A stretch of 64,000 nucleotides of DNA from Flavobacteriales bacterium. GTDB lineage: Bacteria; Bacteroidota; Bacteroidia; Flavobacteriales_C; GCA-002722245. A program made the translations under genes and the position numbers. Below the pieces are notes generated by a model. That model worked only from the letters and a program-made list of their open reading frames with translations, was not told the DNA's origin and made no database searches. Where the stretch lies: NCBI GenBank assembly GCA_947444925.1, contig CANFBW010000008.1, positions 1-64,000 of the forward strand, read 5' to 3'. This document shows, piece by piece, positions 45,648 to 52,953 of this stretch (its first letter is position 1; each line of letters begins with the position of its first letter).

Positions 45648-46697
45648 TTGGAAAAAGTGGAAGAAATTGGTCTACATGACCTAAATTCGGTGGAATTTAT
45701 TGGAAAGCAATATCTTGATGTGCCTAGTTTGCAGCTTTTTTCCTATAACAAAGAGGAGTTTTTTGAAAATAAGGACTTTAAAGTTGCCGAACTCGATAAA
45801 TTCAGCAATGACCGTTATATCTATTGGCTCAATCTTTACGGTTTGCATGACGTGGAACTGATGAAGGAAATGGCTAAAAAATTAGACATTCATTTTTTGG
45901 TGGTGCAAGACTTGCTCGATACGACGTCGCGGCCTAAATTACAGCATTTTGAAGATTATATTTTTTTTACGGTGAAAGCGGTCCATAGTGTCGAAGGGAT
46001 AAATGTAGAGATGATGCAAATAAGTTTCTTGTTAGGAAAGGGCTATGTGATTTCTTTTCAAGAAAAGAGCGGGAATCATTTTCATCATATTCGCAATATT
46101 TTGCGTGCCAAGGGGGCTATTCGAGAACGCGGTTCAGATTTTTTGCAATACGCTTTACTTGAAGCAATTTTAGAAGACTACTTTGTTTCGATTGATAAGC
46201 TGGAGTTTGTGATCAGTGATTTAATGAAGTTGGAAAACATGGAGAAATCTGATCCAACCACACTTTTTACGATGGAGTCGCTTAAAGAGACTTTGCAGCA
46301 AATGAAACGTTCGCTTCAGCCTTTTAAGGAGGCGATGAATCTTATTGAAAAGGGAGTTGCTGGCTTTATTAAACCGAAATCAGGAAAGTATTTTGCCGAT
46401 TTGAAAGACCAGAGCGCTCAACTCATTGAGGAGCTCGATTTCAATATACACAAGTTGGAAAGCGGTGCCAATCTCTTTTTTTCTTATCAAAGTCACAAGA
46501 TGAATGATACGATGAAAACATTGACGGTCGTGTCGGCAATTTTTATTCCCCTTACTTTTTTGGCAGGCGTTTATGGAATGAACTTCGATAATCTACCCGA
46601 ATTGCATTGGCGTTATGGTTATTTGCTTTTTTGGACGATCACTTGTGGCTTACTGATCGGCCTGGTCTTCTATTTTAAAAAGAAGAAGTGGTTGTAA
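45648..46697 (+). CDS. corA: CorA-family magnesium/divalent cation transporter
   Basis: The 349-residue CorA-type channel has an N-terminal soluble funnel domain, a long coiled helix, and two C-terminal membrane segments with the signature YGMNFDNLPE between them (GMN motif, about residues 309-311). It imports Mg2+ and possibly Co2+. No in-frame ATG precedes the conserved region. Translation must start at TTG (45648) or GTG (45657), both after an in-frame TAA at 45609. It is divergent from fadD and lies upstream of the initiator tRNA gene. Confidence 0.9.
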   Translation: MEKVEEIGLHDLNSVEFIGKQYLDVPSLQLFSYNKEEFFENKDFKVAELDKFSNDRYIYWLNLYGLHDVELMKEMAKKLDIHFLVVQDLLDTTSRPKLQHFEDYIFFTVKAVHSVEGINVEMMQISFLLGKGYVISFQEKSGNHFHHIRNILRAKGAIRERGSDFLQYALLEAILEDYFVSIDKLEFVISDLMKLENMEKSDPTTLFTMESLKETLQQMKRSLQPFKEAMNLIEKGVAGFIKPKSGKYFADLKDQSAQLIEELDFNIHKLESGANLFFSYQSHKMNDTMKTLTVVSAIFIPLTFLAGVYGMNFDNLPELHWRYGYLLFWTITCGLLIGLVFYFKKKKWL

Positions 46698-46773
46698 TGT
46701 CTTGATTGTTCTGGACTTGACCGTTAAAAATTTGCTTTTCAAATAATTTCGAAGATAATTTTCTTTAAAGTCC

Positions 46774-46803
46774 TTGTTGATCGTATTAAATTATGTATGT
46801 TTG
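46774..46803 (+). promoter_or_regulatory. Promoter of the initiator tRNA gene
   Basis: TTG at 46774-46776, a 19-bp spacer and TATGTTTG at 46796-46803. The -7 box ends 3 bp before the tRNA, so transcription should start at or within a base or two of the mature 5' end. Confidence 0.7.
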
Positions 46804-46806
46804 CAC

Positions 46807-46872
<66 letters not shown>

Positions 46873-46882
<10 letters not shown>

Positions 46883-46929
46883 AGAGAAAATAAAACCTCA
46901 GTGAAAACTGGGGTTTTGTTGTTTTAATG
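46873..46929 (+). repeat. tRNA-end/terminator direct repeat, left copy (attL-like)
   Basis: CCCGCAAC (end of the tRNA), 6 variable bases and a 43-bp block that includes the tRNA terminator (ACCTCAGTGAAAACTGGGGT stem, then TTTT). It is repeated at 47918-47974 with 54 of 57 positions identical and no gaps. The tRNA gene is intact on this side. Confidence 0.9.
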
Positions 46930-46949
46930 CATTCTAAACATAAACGTGT

Positions 46950-47204
46950 ATGATTATTTTATAGATTGTTGGAGCTGTTCTGGTTGGATTAGCAGGCTTA
47001 AAAAAAAGAGGAGCATTTGGAAGAGCTTTTCTTATTGGTTTGGTGACTACCCCTATCATTGGATTCATTATTGTAAATTATTCTGCGCCAAAGTATGTCA
47101 AGGGCTGTAATCACTGTGGAAATAAACTAAATGAAGCAGAATATTGTGGGATTTGTAAAAAGAATGAAGCAGGTGATTTAAGGCCAGAAGGAAAATTGAA
47201 GTAA
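46950..47204 (+). pseudogene. Small membrane zinc-ribbon protein broken by an in-frame TAG
   Basis: The frame from ATG at 46950 reads MIIL, then TAG (46962-46964), then 79 residues to TAA at 47202-47204. The downstream part starts IVGAVLVGLAGLKKRGAFGR, has a hydrophobic segment (AFLIGLVTTPIIGFIIV), and ends in a zinc ribbon (CNHC and CGIC). It resembles small Bacteroidota membrane proteins that normally read through this position with a sense codon. The start and end fit one continuous gene of 84 residues. Either a point mutation killed it, or translation starts at a non-ATG codon after the stop. Confidence 0.6.
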
Positions 47205-47216
47205 GTGCATAGAACC

Positions 47217-47257
47217 CTAGGAGTTTAATGTGTTTTCAAACACGAACTCCTAGTTTT
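47217..47257 (+). terminator. Hairpin after the zinc-ribbon pseudogene
   Basis: CTAGGAGTT (47217-47225) pairs with AACTCCTAG (47245-47253), with an inner GTGTTTTCAAACAC stem, then TTTT. It overlaps the 3' end of the DUF5615 frame on the other strand. Confidence 0.75.
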
Positions 47258-47577
47258 AAGCAAGTGCTGTCGGCAGATTCAATAAACTCTTTTATTTTTT
47301 GACTGTTCGATTTCAAAACATTTATCAAGCTGAGAGTGGAGCCATTTCCAACATTAATCTAAATCACTTTTGGAGGAGAACCCAAAACCATTGATAAATC
47401 GAAATAGTCAGAATCTTTAGTAACGATGGTTAGGTGATTTGTTTTTGCGTATTCCCATATTTGGGCATCGGTAGAAGTTTGCATTCTAATATCAGAAACA
47501 TGTTTAGATTCTGGGAATTCTTCCGATAAAGCGTTTTTGATTTTGAAAGAGATATTTTGGTCGAAAAGAAGCTTCAT
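47236..47577 (-). pseudogene. DUF5615 PIN-like toxin, truncated by an in-frame TAG
   Basis: The frame from 47577 gives 72 residues (MKLLFDQNISFKIKNALS through VTKDSDYFD to GSPPKVI) and then meets TAG at 47359-47361. Continuing in the same frame, 40 more codons read INVGNGSTLSLINVL and end at TGA (47236-47238), restoring the family length of about 113 residues. The segment after PPKVI resembles the family's usual xIxxGN continuation. The acidic residues D6, D55 and D57 of the PIN-like fold lie before the stop. Its ATG shares a base with the stop of the DUF433 gene (TAATG), as in typical toxin-antitoxin pairs. It is probably inactive. Confidence 0.7.
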
Positions 47578-47804
47578 TAATTGACGTAACGAGTTTTATC
47601 TTCTTTATCAGCAACAAACATTAATGCCGCTTCAATGTCATTGATGGTCAACTCAGGATAGTCAGAAATAACATCTTGTTTTGACATGCCAGAGCCTAAG
47701 TAATTAAGGATATCATACACGGTAATTCTCATGCCTCTGATACAAGGTCTTCCACCTCTGATTTCAGAATTGATAGTGATGATATTTTTATAGTTGGCAT
47801 TCAT
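47577..47804 (-). CDS. DUF433 antitoxin-like protein
   Basis: I start this 75-residue protein at ATG 47804, since the longer frame would use TTG. The DUF433 signature is complete: INSEIRGGRPCIRGMRITVYDIL, ending in the helix-turn-helix-like SKQDVISDYPELTINDIEAAL (each cited only in part as seen). DUF433 proteins are predicted DNA-binding antitoxins paired with DUF5615 PIN-like toxins. Its partner gene overlaps it by one base but carries a nonsense codon. It lies inside the tRNA-flanked island. Confidence 0.85.
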   Translation of the reverse strand: MNANYKNIITINSEIRGGRPCIRGMRITVYDILNYLGSGMSKQDVISDYPELTINDIEAALMFVADKEDKTRYVN

Positions 47805-47829
47805 GCTATTCAAATATAAGGAAATTCGT

Positions 47830-47925
47830 TTAAGTTTTCAATGTTTTGTTTTGGAGGTAATTAGCGAATTCAATCACCTTTATAAAGTCCTCTTCCAAGT
47901 TCGATAAATCAGCTTCGCCCGCAAC
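47830..47925 (-). pseudogene. C-terminal remnant of an unknown gene
   Basis: On the minus strand a 31-codon open stretch (AGEADLSNLEEDFIKVIEFA, then NYLQNKTLKT) ends at TAA (47830-47832). It looks like a real amphipathic C-terminal helix but has no start codon. Upstream it runs into the duplicated tRNA/terminator sequence at 47925. It may be the tail of a gene cut by the event that created the right-hand repeat. The family is not recognised. Confidence 0.35.
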
Positions 47926-47974
47926 ATAGAAAAAATAAAACCTCAGTGAAAACTGGGGTTTTGTTGTTTTAATG
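47918..47974 (+). repeat. tRNA-end/terminator direct repeat, right copy (attR-like)
   Basis: Gapless copy of 46873-46929 with 3 mismatches, all in the 6-bp linker. No complete tRNA precedes it. Only GTTCGA and CCCGCAAC recall a tRNA 3' half. The remaining DNA to 48125 holds nothing I can support. Confidence 0.88.
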
Positions 47975-48125
47975 TCTTTCGAAATTATTTTAGTGTTTGG
48001 GCTAGAAAGAGGTGTGTTTGGCTGCTGTGCGGTTTTGTTTTTGGAATGTCTTGCTTTGGTGTTCCGTTTCGATTATACGGCAACTTCAATTTTCAATGCC
48101 TTTCAGTCGCAATGAAAAATTAAAT

Positions 48126-48428
48126 TTATTCGTCATTTTTTTTGAAGATGTTTTTCAAAAAATCGAGGCCTGAGAAATTTGCGGTAAATGCGTTGGCTTT
48201 TTTAATGAGATAGTTGATGCCCAAATCTAACGCAGTGTGAAGTACTTGTTTTTTTAAATCGGGATCTTTTTGGGCTTCTTGTAAGGCGCTTTTCAATAAA
48301 TTTATAGGTTTTAGAGACTCACAAGTAGTGCTAAATTGCAATTTCAATTCTTGCCATTGTTGGCCTTCCTTAATGCACAATTCTTCTATGCTGTCTTTCA
48401 GTTCTTTTGTGGTTGTAATGTTTCTCAT
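48126..48428 (-). CDS. Hypothetical protein of the holin/YtxH cluster
   Basis: A 100-residue, mainly helical soluble protein (MRNITTTKELKDSIEELC, LKSALQEAQKDPDLKKQVLH, a hydrophobic ALDLGINYLIKKANA, and a Lys-rich tail). No family is recognised. It starts 6 bp after the holin-like gene on the same strand and is probably co-transcribed with it and the YtxH gene. Confidence 0.7.
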   Translation of the reverse strand: MRNITTTKELKDSIEELCIKEGQQWQELKLQFSTTCESLKPINLLKSALQEAQKDPDLKKQVLHTALDLGINYLIKKANAFTANFSGLDFLKNIFKKNDE

Positions 48429-48434
48429 GCGGTA

Positions 48435-48773
48435 TTATTGAAGCATTTGTTTAATGAAAGAATCGCGTAGATTTTGCTTGATGCTTTTGCTCAAGGCGAA
48501 GTGTAAGAATAAAATAATAATCCCGTAAATTGCTGCTAAAGCAAAAAAGCCAAGGTACAATTCTTTAAGTAAAGCCCCGAGCCACAAAGCGATCCCTACA
48601 TTGATTAAAAGAAGAAATACTGCAAAAAGCGCCATTTTAGCTATGCGCAGCACAAGAGCAGCTAATATGTCTGATCCCTTGTCAACAGTTTGTAATTTGA
48701 GTAATTCGTATTTAGTGTTGCTGTATTCCTCGGCTTTTTCTAGCAACTGAAGCATTTCTTTTTTTTCTTCCAT
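48435..48773 (-). CDS. Phage-holin-family (Holin_X-like) membrane protein
   Basis: The 112-residue protein has an N-terminal amphipathic helix (LQLLEKAEEYSNTKYELLKL), two hydrophobic segments (about residues 38-60 and 66-90) and a basic C-terminus. This layout matches the phage-holin-III / DUF1469 group, which in Bacteroidota is usually chromosomal and found beside YtxH proteins rather than in prophages. The role is likely in envelope stress, not lysis. There are no phage genes nearby. Confidence 0.72.
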   Translation of the reverse strand: MEEKKEMLQLLEKAEEYSNTKYELLKLQTVDKGSDILAALVLRIAKMALFAVFLLLINVGIALWLGALLKELYLGFFALAAIYGIIILFLHFALSKSIKQNLRDSFIKQMLQ

Positions 48774-48794
48774 TGTTCACTCACTTTTGCGTTT

Positions 48795-49022
48795 TCAGGC
48801 CTTTTGGTCATTGCTGTCCCCTGCGAAATTCTCTTGCATATCTTTGCTCAGTGTTGATATTTTGTCTTTGAAAGCATCCGCCATTTCGCCGCCTTTTTCT
48901 TTTATTTTTTTTCGTGTTTCAGAACCCTTGTTTGGTGCAAATAACACACCCAATAAGGCTCCTGCAGCAACACCAATCAAAGCGGCTGCCACTATTTTTT
49001 TTGTGTCGGAAGTATTGTCCAT
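48795..49022 (-). CDS. YtxH-domain protein
   Basis: I start at ATG 49022, which gives a 75-residue protein with the family architecture. One N-terminal membrane helix is followed by a Gly-rich motif (IGVAAGALLGVLFAPNKGSE) and a Lys-rich helical tail (TRKKIKEKGGEMADAFKDKI). The longer frame to 49118 adds sequence across a hairpin and is unlikely. YtxH proteins are general-stress proteins. It heads a three-gene run with the holin-like and hypothetical genes. Confidence 0.8.
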   Translation of the reverse strand: MDNTSDTKKIVAAALIGVAAGALLGVLFAPNKGSETRKKIKEKGGEMADAFKDKISTLSKDMQENFAGDSNDQKA

Positions 49023-49084
49023 TTTTTTCAATTTAATATCAAAGATACTTTTATTTCCTTTTATAAAGCGATGATTCGCGATAG

Positions 49085-49126
49085 AGTAAAATGTGATAGA
49101 CGTCATCGCGCCCATCACATTTTGCT
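49085..49126 (-). terminator. Hairpin terminator after the His/Cys-rich membrane protein gene
   Basis: AGTAAAATGTGAT (49085-49097) pairs with ATCACATTTTGCT (49114-49126) with one mismatch around a 16-base loop. On the minus strand the stem ends in ATTTTACT, 57 bp after the stop at 49183. Confidence 0.5.
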
Positions 49127-49182
49127 TTACTTCATGACTGCGTTGTAGTCGCCAAGAAGTTCAGTTCGCCATTGTCACTAAG

Positions 49183-49656
49183 TCATTTTTCCATTTTCTT
49201 TTTGATCATTGCGCTGTCTTTGCAATTCATTTGATTGCTTGTTTTTTTGCAGTCGAAATGGTGCATGGAATCGTCGCAATAGCAATTTTTTCCACCGTGA
49301 TCCATGTTCTCATGTTCGTGGAGTTCTGAACAGAAGTGCATTTCTTTTTGTGCCCACTTCTCATGTGGTTCCATCTTATGGCAAGCAGACATACTGCAGG
49401 CAAAATGCGCAGCGAAAAGCATTGCTCCAGCGGCTAAGTTCGCTAAAGAGCAAGCAATAATTAAGTACGCAATGATTTTGTAAAGCATGTTCAGTGCGTC
49501 TTTGAAGGCTTTTGCCAAAAGAAGCATTCCTGAAGCTAAAGCAATGAGCGCTAGGCTCATAGAGCATAAGGTCATAGGGCTTAGAGTTAAGAATGTATAA
49601 ATGGTTACGGGCTTTTTACTAATGTGCTGATGCAATGCTGTTTGTGCCTTCTCCAT
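49183..49656 (-). CDS. Membrane protein with a His/Cys/Met-rich tail
   Basis: The 157-residue protein has an N-terminal cytoplasmic stretch, two membrane segments (about residues 28-50 and 58-85), and a C-terminal tail unusually rich in potential metal ligands (CSMSACHKMEPHEKW, HFCSELHEHENMDHGG, CYCDDSMHHFDC). That tail has about 6 Cys, 9 His and 8 Met and could bind copper or zinc. I do not recognise the family. Its start overlaps the YdaT-like gene by 38 bp on the same strand. Confidence 0.65.
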   Translation of the reverse strand: MEKAQTALHQHISKKPVTIYTFLTLSPMTLCSMSLALIALASGMLLLAKAFKDALNMLYKIIAYLIIACSLANLAAGAMLFAAHFACSMSACHKMEPHEKWAQKEMHFCSELHEHENMDHGGKNCYCDDSMHHFDCKKTSNQMNCKDSAMIKKKMEK

Positions 49657-49909
49657 CTAACGAAGGAGGGGCAGCTCCTGCGTTTGGATCAAGGAAGATT
49701 TCGTTGCTTTTTTGCGGTATTGCTGCGCTTTTTTGGTGTAGAGAAGATTGTCCCCATTTTTTTGCACGACTGATTCCAGTGGCAATCGCAGTTCCTTCCC
49801 TGACCTTTCCTTCTTGTAGGATCATATTTGCTATTTCAATGGCTTTATTGCGCACTGCTTCTGGCAGGTTTTTCATCGCATTTGGGTAAACGTTTTTTGT
49901 CCACGGCAT
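49619..49909 (-). CDS. YdaT-like small stress protein
   Basis: From ATG 49909 the product is 96 residues. Its first 50 or so (MPWTKNVYPNAMKNLPEAVR, then NKAIEIANMILQEGKVREGTA and IATGISRAKKW) match the N-terminal domain of Bacillus subtilis YdaT, a general-stress protein. The rest is low-complexity and lacks the YdaT C-terminal domain. The longer start at 49939 is less likely because family members begin MPW. It precedes and overlaps the His/Cys-rich membrane protein gene. Confidence 0.72.
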   Translation of the reverse strand: MPWTKNVYPNAMKNLPEAVRNKAIEIANMILQEGKVREGTAIATGISRAKKWGQSSLHQKSAAIPQKSNEIFLDPNAGAAPPSLDGEGTNSIASAH

Positions 49910-50043
49910 ATTAATAGTTTTAATTGAATGTATTTTCAAAAAAAACGTGCCAGTGCATGAGTGAATGAGGAATAGTGCGTTTCGTTAATCAGGATGTTGT
50001 CTTACGTTGTTTTTTTTATGCAGTTAAAAGTATAGGGTTGAAA

Positions 50044-50082
50044 CAAAAAAAAGACTGCCTTTTTGAGGCAGCCTTTTTTTAA
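50044..50082 (-). terminator. Terminator after rpsP
   Basis: On the minus strand AAAGGCTGCC and GGCAGTCTTT pair with one mismatch around a short loop and run into eight Ts, 15 bp after the rpsP stop. Confidence 0.88.
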
Positions 50083-50096
50083 AAATTGTAAAAGTA

Positions 50097-50651
50097 TTAT
50101 TCAGCGATTGGCGCTTCGTCAGCGGCAGCGTCCGCAGCCGGTGCTTCTTCTGCTACTTCTGTTACCTCCGTTGCTTCAGCAGCGGCAGTAGCTTCAGCCA
50201 ACTTAGCAGCTGCCGCTTCGGCTTTTGCTACGTTTGCTGCCTTTTCAGCTGCAATTTGTTTTCTTTTAGCATCTTCAATGGCAAGCGCTTTAGCTTTAGT
50301 CGCTTTTTCAGCATCGCTTTGTTTGCCATCTAACCATGTTTGAAATTTAGCGTCTGCTTGCTCTTGCGTTAAAGCATTTTTTGTAACACCACCATCCAAA
50401 TGTTTTTTCATTAAAACACCTTGAGCAGAAAGTACAGTTTTCATGCTGTCGCTGATTTCAGCTCCAGTTTTAACCCAATACAATGCTCTTTCGAAATTAA
50501 TGACAACTGCTGGTGGATTAACACCAGGGTTGAAAGTTCCTAATTTCTCAATGAATTTACCATCTCTTTTGCATCTTGAATCCGCCACTACCATTGAGTA
50601 AAGGGCTTTTTTCTTTTTTCCTGATCTTTGTAATCTGATTTTTGTTGCCAT
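50097..50651 (-). CDS. rpsP: 30S ribosomal protein S16 with Ala/Glu-rich tail
   Basis: The product is 184 residues. The first 80 or so are canonical S16 (MATKIRLQRSGKKKKALYSM, RDGKFIEKLGTFNPG, ALYWVKTGAEISDSMK). The remaining 100 residues are a low-complexity Ala/Glu/Lys-rich extension (KAANVAKAEAAAAKLAEATA in part) ending PIAE. Long S16 tails are common in Bacteroidota. The tail's job is unknown. It has its own promoter and terminator and is not in the usual rpsP-rimM-trmD order here. Confidence 0.95.
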   Translation of the reverse strand: MATKIRLQRSGKKKKALYSMVVADSRCKRDGKFIEKLGTFNPGVNPPAVVINFERALYWVKTGAEISDSMKTVLSAQGVLMKKHLDGGVTKNALTQEQADAKFQTWLDGKQSDAEKATKAKALAIEDAKRKQIAAEKAANVAKAEAAAAKLAEATAAAEATEVTEVAEEAPAADAAADEAPIAE

Positions 50652-50705
50652 AATAAGTGTTTAAAGTTGGTTACACGTAACCGGTTATAAAATTGTGTGA
50701 GCCGG

Positions 50706-50735
50706 CAAAGATAAGCGCAATTGTTGAATATTCAA
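50706..50735 (-). promoter_or_regulatory. Bacteroidota-type promoter of rpsP
   Basis: On the minus strand, TTG (complement of 50733-50735), a 19-bp spacer and TATCTTTG (complement of 50706-50713) match the consensus exactly. The leader to the ATG is about 50 nt. Confidence 0.72.
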
Positions 50736-50751
50736 AATTTGTGCAAAGTCT

Positions 50752-52944
50752 TTAGATTTTCACGCCTATAATAAGCATGTCGTCGACTTGTTCCTCTTTG
50801 CCTTGCCAGGCGACAAATTCATCGTAGAGCACTTGTTTTTGTGCAGAAAGTGCTAGGTTTTGTACGGACATCAAAAGTTTCTTAAGCTGTTTTAGTTTGA
50901 ATTTTTTGCCGTCGGGTCCACCAAATTGATCTGCATACCCATCACTGAATAGATACAAATGGTCGTTGTGGTAGAGGTCTATTTCTTCGTTTACAAAGGG
51001 TTTTCGAGCGCTGAAGCGACCAATCGGTTGTTTGTTGGCTTTCAATTCTATAAGGTCATAACCTTGCTCTGACAATACAACTGCATTTTCAGGTACGATG
51101 CCTATGGAGCCTGTTTTTCGGATGATCCACAAAGGATTGTTGGCTCCTGAATATTGAAGTTTTGCTTGCGCTTTGTTTGCGTCGTTGTGTGGCGGTAAAT
51201 AATCGAGTGCGCAAAGCGCAATGTCCATACCGTCGTTAATTTCGCCTATGCCTTGGCTCCCCATTTCAAAAGATTCTTGAAACAACAAGTTGAGGCGGTT
51301 TAGGATGTCGGAAGGCTTGTACAATTTAAATTCATTGATGCAGCGGTTGAGGTTGTTGACGCCAACAACACTCACCATGGCGCCTGGTACACCGTGACCT
51401 GTGCAATCACAAGCTGCAAAAAACAGCGTGTTGCTTTCAAGCGATTGGTTGAGCCAGTAGAAATCTCCGCTTACAATATCTTTTGGTTTGTAAAAAACGA
51501 AATGGTTTTTCAGTGCGCTTTTCCATAGTTCTTGCGCTGGCAAAAGCGCTCGCTGTATGCGACGAGCATAGGTGATGCTGTTGGTGATGTCTTTGTTTTT
51601 TTGTTGAATGATAAAAGTGCTGTCGCGCAAGGCTTGTGTTCTTTTGGCAACGCGGTGCTCAAGTTCTATGTTTTTTTGTTCTATGAGTTCAGCGTATTTT
51701 ATTTGTGCCTCACGTTCGTGTTTTTGTTGTTCAATTTCTTTTTTGTCTAATTTTTCCCTCATATAATTGATGGTTGATCCAAGTGTTAGGGAAAATAAGG
51801 AGAGTTGGAGCATTGTTGTTAATTCTATCATTTCAATGGAGCTAAGTCCAAAAACAGTTGAATGCAAAATGCCATTAATTTGCAAAATGGAAATGACAAC
51901 TCCTGCGTAGTAGAAAAGGTTTCCAATTAGGAAATACATGGCTCTTGTCGCGCCAGCGCGAATGCCTTTGATGCTTGATACAATCGTTATAGTATAACCT
52001 ATGAGTGTGCCAATAGAGCCAATCACAACGGCTACGATTTCCATGTCCAAAAACACAAAAACGAGCATACCAAGCCACACTACTAAACCTAATTGTACTC
52101 TTTTATCCCAAATTGGATCCCATTTTTTGAAATTGAGAATGGATGTTGTGAAAAGCATGTAAAAGATGAAGGACAGATTGCCGATGACCAATACTATTTT
52201 TTCATGCCACTGAAAATTAGCAAAGAAATACCTCTCAACGTTGCCGTCGAGTGCCAGTACAAAAAACAGGATGAAGATGTTGTTAATAATATAGTAGAGG
52301 TAGAATTTTTTTCGCACTACGAAGTACAACGCCAAGTTGTAAAAAGTCATGATGATAATAGCGCCTAAGAAGAAATGCAGCGACGATGAGCTGTTGTTGT
52401 GTACTTCGTCAAATCGTGACTGTTGATATAGCGTAAAGGGTAAAGGAGCGTACTGGTACTTTGTTTTGTGATTGTTTTTGATGTAAAACACAAGATTGTG
52501 TTTTCCTTTTGGCAAGGAAAAAGGAAGATAGGAGTTGGCGCCCATGCTAAGCATTTTCTCACTATGGGGGAGCATTAATCCCGACTGAACAGTGCTCGCG
52601 TTGCCGTTTCTGTCTACGTAAAATAAGGTAATGTAGTCGAACAGACTGGTTCCAATCACCAAATCTAAATTTTTTTCACTTGTGTTTTCAAGGCTTAAGC
52701 GTAGAATGAAAGCTTTTTTTTGATCAAGAATTTCGTTGGAGTTGAAATCTTTAAAAATGAGTTTTTTTATGTTTTGCGCATCAATTTGTTCAATGTTTTC
52801 TGGCAGCAATGCCATTGACAATTGCGCTGTGATGATTCTTTCGCTGAAGTCACTATTTACAGCAAGTGCCGCCTTTGATGTCAAAGGAAATAAAAGCAGC
52901 AGTGCTAAACAAATCAGATGTATTTTAGCCTTAGTCAAGTGCAT
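50752..52944 (-). CDS. 7TM-DISM receptor with SpoIIE/PP2C-type phosphatase domain
   Basis: The 730-residue signalling protein has a signal peptide (1-26) and a periplasmic 7TMR-DISM-E2-like sensing domain (about 30-185). Seven membrane segments follow (about 190-390), then a coiled coil (about 392-455, rich in Glu/Lys/Gln). The cytoplasmic SpoIIE-type Ser/Thr phosphatase domain spans about 480-730. Metal-binding motifs are intact: SGDFYW, CDCTGHGVPGAMVS, FSDGYADQFGG and DDMLIIGV. Such proteins dephosphorylate anti-anti-sigma-type partners in response to an outside signal. It begins 9 bp after the cyclase-like gene, so it belongs to the same transcript. Confidence 0.9.
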   Translation of the reverse strand: MHLTKAKIHLICLALLLLFPLTSKAALAVNSDFSERIITAQLSMALLPENIEQIDAQNIKKLIFKDFNSNEILDQKKAFILRLSLENTSEKNLDLVIGTSLFDYITLFYVDRNGNASTVQSGLMLPHSEKMLSMGANSYLPFSLPKGKHNLVFYIKNNHKTKYQYAPLPFTLYQQSRFDEVHNNSSSSLHFFLGAIIIMTFYNLALYFVVRKKFYLYYIINNIFILFFVLALDGNVERYFFANFQWHEKIVLVIGNLSFIFYMLFTTSILNFKKWDPIWDKRVQLGLVVWLGMLVFVFLDMEIVAVVIGSIGTLIGYTITIVSSIKGIRAGATRAMYFLIGNLFYYAGVVISILQINGILHSTVFGLSSIEMIELTTMLQLSLFSLTLGSTINYMREKLDKKEIEQQKHEREAQIKYAELIEQKNIELEHRVAKRTQALRDSTFIIQQKNKDITNSITYARRIQRALLPAQELWKSALKNHFVFYKPKDIVSGDFYWLNQSLESNTLFFAACDCTGHGVPGAMVSVVGVNNLNRCINEFKLYKPSDILNRLNLLFQESFEMGSQGIGEINDGMDIALCALDYLPPHNDANKAQAKLQYSGANNPLWIIRKTGSIGIVPENAVVLSEQGYDLIELKANKQPIGRFSARKPFVNEEIDLYHNDHLYLFSDGYADQFGGPDGKKFKLKQLKKLLMSVQNLALSAQKQVLYDEFVAWQGKEEQVDDMLIIGVKI

Positions 52945-52953
52945 TGCGCAGTG

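Noticed and set aside
48435-49022. Prophage remnant because of a holin-family protein
   Set aside because: No other phage genes are near. Holin-like genes beside YtxH are ordinary chromosomal genes in Bacteroidota.
49085-49126. TGTGA/TCACA inverted repeat as a Crp operator
   Set aside because: The half-sites are about 18 bases apart rather than 6. The structure fits a terminator hairpin after the upstream gene.
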